This document shows positions 61,776-64,000 of a stretch of DNA of 64,000 nt, in pieces; positions within the stretch are counted from its first letter, which is position 1, and each line of letters opens with the position of its first letter. The DNA is taken from positions 62,001-126,000 of the forward strand of contig NZ_REFZ01000006.1 in NCBI RefSeq assembly GCF_003841465.1, read 5' to 3'. The notes below the pieces were generated by a model. It was given only the letters and a program-made list of their open reading frames with translations, ran no database searches and was not told the origin of the DNA. The position numbers and the translations under genes are program-made. Origin of the DNA: Natrarchaeobius oligotrophus (GTDB lineage Archaea > Halobacteriota > Halobacteria > Halobacteriales > Natrialbaceae).

Positions 61776-62255
61776 ATGCTCGACGTTGGCGACGAGGCAC
61801 CCGAGTTCGAACTGCCGAATCAGCACGGCGAATCGGTCCGACGGTCGGATTTCGACGGCCAGCGACTCGTCGTCTACTTCTATCCGCGCGCGAACACGGA
61901 CGGCTGTACGACCGAGGCGTGCGAGTTCGACGCGGCGAAACCGCGATTCGACGACAACGACGCCGCGGTCGTCGGCATCAGCGACGATCCGGTCCCCGAC
62001 CTCGAGTCCTTCGCCGCGGAGTACGAGCTGGGATTCGATCTGCTCTCGGACGAGCTGGGGGAAGTCGCGACGCTCTACGACTCCTACGGCGAAAAGCAGC
62101 TGTTCGGGAACACGTTCGACGGCGTCTTTCGAAACACGTACGTCGTCGGTCCCGACGGCAGAATCGAAGCCGTCTACGAGGGCGTCTCTCCCGAGGGTCA
62201 CGCCGAGGAAGTGCTCGAGGGGATCGAGATCGAATCGCAGGAGGCGACGCCGTGA
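61776..62255 (+). CDS. Peroxiredoxin, PrxQ/BCP type
   Basis: A 159-residue protein. It opens VGDEAPEFELPNQHGESV and has the peroxidatic site FYPRANTDGCTTEAC (about 35-49) with peroxidatic Cys 44 and the resolving Cys 49 five residues on, the alpha2-type PrxQ spacing. The PxxxTxxC motif is complete. It ends PDGRIEAVYEGVSPEGHAEEVLE. It reduces hydroperoxides using thioredoxin-like donors. Stand-alone gene. Confidence 0.93.
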   Translation: MLDVGDEAPEFELPNQHGESVRRSDFDGQRLVVYFYPRANTDGCTTEACEFDAAKPRFDDNDAAVVGISDDPVPDLESFAAEYELGFDLLSDELGEVATLYDSYGEKQLFGNTFDGVFRNTYVVGPDGRIEAVYEGVSPEGHAEEVLEGIEIESQEATP

Positions 62256-62334
62256 TCGAACTGCTCCCGTTCCGGCCGTTCCGAAGTCAGTCCGAAAGCT
62301 CGTGACGCAGACGCGTTCGAGACGGCTCGCGTAC

Positions 62335-62838
62335 TCAGTTTAACAGCTGGTAGAGACTGCTCGCCGCGACGACGAGCAACACGAGGACGGTCGAGAGAAC
62401 GGGATCGAGATTCGCGATCACCGGAATCTGCAGTCCGGCCAGTGCGACGAGGAGGAGTCCGAGGACGCTGATCGCGAGGTGAATCGCGAGCACGCTCGAG
62501 TAGTCGTCGTCGTGGCCGTCGATGTAGGTGAGTACGTCGGCGAAGTTCGGTCCCGGTTCGATCGTTTTCGCGTCGGAATCGTACTCGATGACCGCGTCCT
62601 CCTCGAGTTGCGGGAGGTGCGTCTGCTGGAGGGAGACGTAAACGCTCTTGTAGAGGTTGTTCGGAACTGGCGTCGAGTCGGACTCGTTCGAGGCGATCTC
62701 GGTCGCCACGTCGGAGACGTCGACCTGTCCGGACTCACGTGCGAGTAACTGGACGATCGCACGCCGTCTGTCGTTGCCGAGTATGTGAAACACTTCGCTT
62801 TCAGCGAGCGAATCGGATCGGCTCGTCTGGACAGACAT
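62335..62838 (-). CDS. DUF7344-type winged-helix protein with C-terminal membrane helices
   Basis: A 167-residue protein. The wHTH part (about 13-95) has EVFHILGNDRRRAIVQLLARESGQVDVSDVATEIA (about 15-49) and a wing segment YVSLQQTHLPQLEEDAVIEYDSDAKTIEPG. Two hydrophobic helices end it (VLAIHLAISVLGLLLVALAGL, about 115-135; LSTVLVLLVVAASSLYQLL, about 147-165). This haloarchaeal family of membrane-bound regulators is abundant; targets unknown. It is convergent with the PrxQ gene. Confidence 0.83.
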   Translation of the reverse strand: MSVQTSRSDSLAESEVFHILGNDRRRAIVQLLARESGQVDVSDVATEIASNESDSTPVPNNLYKSVYVSLQQTHLPQLEEDAVIEYDSDAKTIEPGPNFADVLTYIDGHDDDYSSVLAIHLAISVLGLLLVALAGLQIPVIANLDPVLSTVLVLLVVAASSLYQLLN

Positions 62839-63010
62839 TGATCAAGAGGAAATCCCGGGGCCGTTATCGACCGTTAGTCCACCATCAACCTTCATTAACG
62901 TGTGTCGTTTCGTCGACCAGTGACTTTAAGCTGCGGTATTCGTTTCCCTCCACCTGGTGGGAAAAATAGCGACGCTGGTCGATGCGGCTGTCGCGGGAAA
63001 AACGAACGAT

Positions 63011-63181
63011 TCAGCTCGTTTCGTCGTGCGGGAGGTGACCGCCGGACTGCATCTCTCGGTAGGTCGTACAGCCGGGGCAGCCGTGAACGACGTCACCGTT
63101 ATCTCCGAAGACGCGGGCGAACTGCTGGGTGACGTGGGTGCCGCAGTTTCGACAGCGTGCGCCCGCCGTCGACGATTCCAT
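63011..63181 (-). CDS. DUF7563-like small zinc protein
   Basis: A 56-residue protein from ATG 63181 (an upstream start at 63211 would add 10 residues). The core is RCRNCGTHVTQQFARVFGDNGDVVHGCPGC (about 9-38), two CxxC pairs, followed by TTYREMQSGG. It matches the small haloarchaeal zinc-finger families of this type. Function unknown, possibly RNA- or protein-binding. Confidence 0.65.
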   Translation of the reverse strand: MESSTAGARCRNCGTHVTQQFARVFGDNGDVVHGCPGCTTYREMQSGGHLPHDETS

Positions 63182-63590
63182 GGGTCGCCAGTTTTGCTGT
63201 GTGGATCTCATGATTGGGATAGTGGGAAACGGTCTCGCTGGGAACGGTACGGTCGGTCGACGCCGGGAAGCGTCGTCCGCCGCCTGTCAAGCCCGGTGTA
63301 TCGGTCTGACCGTAGCCACGCCTCGTCGGGACAACCGACGGCCGCAGCGACGATCTCCGTCCGGGCATCACTACGACGGAGGGGGTCAGACGTGAATAAA
63401 GGACGCAGACCGTTCACTCGGTGGTCAGGGCTAGAGGCGTAGAAACACACTGTTTCCGCCGGTAGACCGGTGGTAGCGGTCGTATCCTCCCGTTTTCCGA
63501 AAACGAGGTGGAGACGACCTCAACGTGAGTTCAGATTACTTGCTCCGCATTCGCCTCCCAAACCCGCGGTTGAGCGACGATATCCACCCT

Positions 63591-63628
63591 CGAAATCGGA
63601 GATTTCGACCCCGAAATGCGAAATTTCG
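63591..63628. repeat. Two similar 17-bp inverted repeats in tandem
   Basis: CGAAATCGGAGATTTCG (63591-63607) and CGAAATGCGAAATTTCG (63612-63628) start 21 bp apart, about two helical turns. Each begins CGAAAT and ends ATTTCG, so both are hairpin-forming or dyadic sites, possibly regulator operators for the gene(s) at the right edge. Confidence 0.6.
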
Positions 63629-63666
63629 CAGAAGAATGACTTGCCTTCGAAGTAGAAGGTCCATCG

Positions 63667-63676
63667 TTATAAAATA
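63667..63676 (+). promoter_or_regulatory. TATA-like box
   Basis: TTATAAAATA, the best TATA match in this part of the window. It lies about 40 nt before the ATG at 63712 and 150 nt before the regulator ATG at 63821. Confidence 0.45.
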
Positions 63677-63711
63677 CCGTTCTCGCTTACAAGTTGAACC
63701 GCTAGAACGTG

Positions 63712-63831
63712 ATGAAGGACCACCCACAACGGCCCGGCGCTGACCCGCTTACCTCGTATGGTCGCCTCTCGGCGCAGAGAGTGAACCATTCTCCTCTGGC
63801 GGACCGGATCATCCACAATAATGTCAACTAA
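63712..63831 (+). CDS. 39-residue open frame upstream of the edge regulator
   Basis: From ATG 63712 to TAA 63829-63831, overlapping the first 11 bp of the next gene. It is short and could be a leader peptide or chance, but it follows the TATA-like box and ends with a natural-looking ADRIIHNNVN. No family is recognised. Confidence 0.3.
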   Translation: MKDHPQRPGADPLTSYGRLSAQRVNHSPLADRIIHNNVN

Positions 63832-64000
63832 AGCGAGTAATACGCGATTGGAACAGACGGCTGACCCTGCAGCACAGCTCGACGTGCTTGGGGATACGTG
63901 TGCACGAACGATCCTCATCGCGACGAGTGACGGACCCAAGACGGCAAAGGAACTGACGGAGCGAACGGACAGCTCGTCGGCGACCGTCTACCGACGGATC
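63821..64000 (+). CDS. ArsR-like winged-helix regulator, cut by the right window edge
   Basis: 60 codons are visible from ATG 63821. The N-terminus has LDVLGDTCARTILIATSDGPKTAKELTERTDSSSATVYRRI (about 20-60), a winged-helix DNA-binding pattern with AKELTE as helix 2 and SSATVYRRI as the start of the recognition helix. Haloarchaeal regulators of this type are common. The rest is outside the window. Confidence 0.7.
   Translation, partial: MSTKASNTRLEQTADPAAQLDVLGDTCARTILIATSDGPKTAKELTERTDSSSATVYRRI

Larger units (their letters stand above)
63182..63711. other. Gene-free stretch with two similar inverted repeats
   Basis: No convincing gene is seen. At 63591-63607 and 63612-63628 lie two related inverted repeats, described separately. 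A TATA-like TTATAAAATA is at 63667-63676. Confidence 0.4.

Overview
The window is chromosomal DNA of a halophilic archaeon. The signs are high GC with strongly acidic proteins, Tat-type and lipobox signals, TATA boxes about 25-30 nt before start codons with little or no leader, haloarchaea-specific genes (RNA polymerase subunit epsilon, DUF7504, DUF7344 and DUF7511 families), archaeal information-processing genes (aIF5B, Pus10, Nob1, S8e, PriS-GINS, archease/RtcB), and mid-AT islands where genes are lost. The gene mix fits Natrialbales, but the genus cannot be fixed from the sequence alone.

Layout. 1-5.1 kb: a cut-off gene tail, a FAD oxidoreductase of the hydroxysqualene dehydroxylase/carotenoid desaturase type, a tandem Usp protein, a SIMPL lipoprotein, and a DUF7504 gene coupled to a decayed GAF gene. 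5.3-13.3 kb: carA divergent from an Lrp regulator around a perfect palindrome, a PHP phosphoesterase divergent from a YegS-like lipid kinase, an Idi-like NUDIX protein, a zinc alcohol dehydrogenase, and a MoaB-like/5-FTHF cyclo-ligase pair. 13.3-13.9 kb: a gene-free stretch with direct repeats and strong hairpins. 13.9-20.5 kb: a pyrG-guaAb-DUF7126 nucleotide operon, a cyclophilin-like protein, membrane proteins and aIF5B. 20.7-31.3 kb: PRC-barrel/Nob1, a CPBP protease, Pgi, SecF-SecD, a Na/Ca exchanger, RNase HII and Pus10.

31.4-43.2 kb: a Tat-lipoprotein HtrA protease, several small proteins, RNA polymerase subunit epsilon, NAD kinase divergent from a KaiC-like ATPase, amphi-Trp and Usp proteins, a large membrane protein, a YchF GTPase, a frameshifted DUF2267 gene, a tRNA-Leu gene with a nearby 3'-end copy, a 57-residue zinc protein, a mini-TFB and CoaD. 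43.3-53.2 kb: malic enzyme followed by a two-type tandem repeat block, a PQQ-propeller Tat protein, S8e, and the phoU | pstS-pstC-pstA / pstB phosphate-uptake locus with a shared promoter motif. 53.2-54 kb: an AT-richer island with a perfect hairpin. 54-64 kb: an HNH endonuclease, RtcB-DoxX-archease (RNA ligation), GNAT, PriS-GINS (replication), a PrxQ peroxiredoxin, HTH regulators and a gene cut by the right edge.

Most of the window is ordinary core genome. I did not find a convincing complete new defence or mobile system. The best leads are the shared pst promoter motif, the hairpin/repeat region at 13.4-13.8 kb, the Idi-like protein lacking its catalytic cysteine, the MoaB-like protein with a changed active-site loop, and the tRNA-Leu 3'-end duplication.
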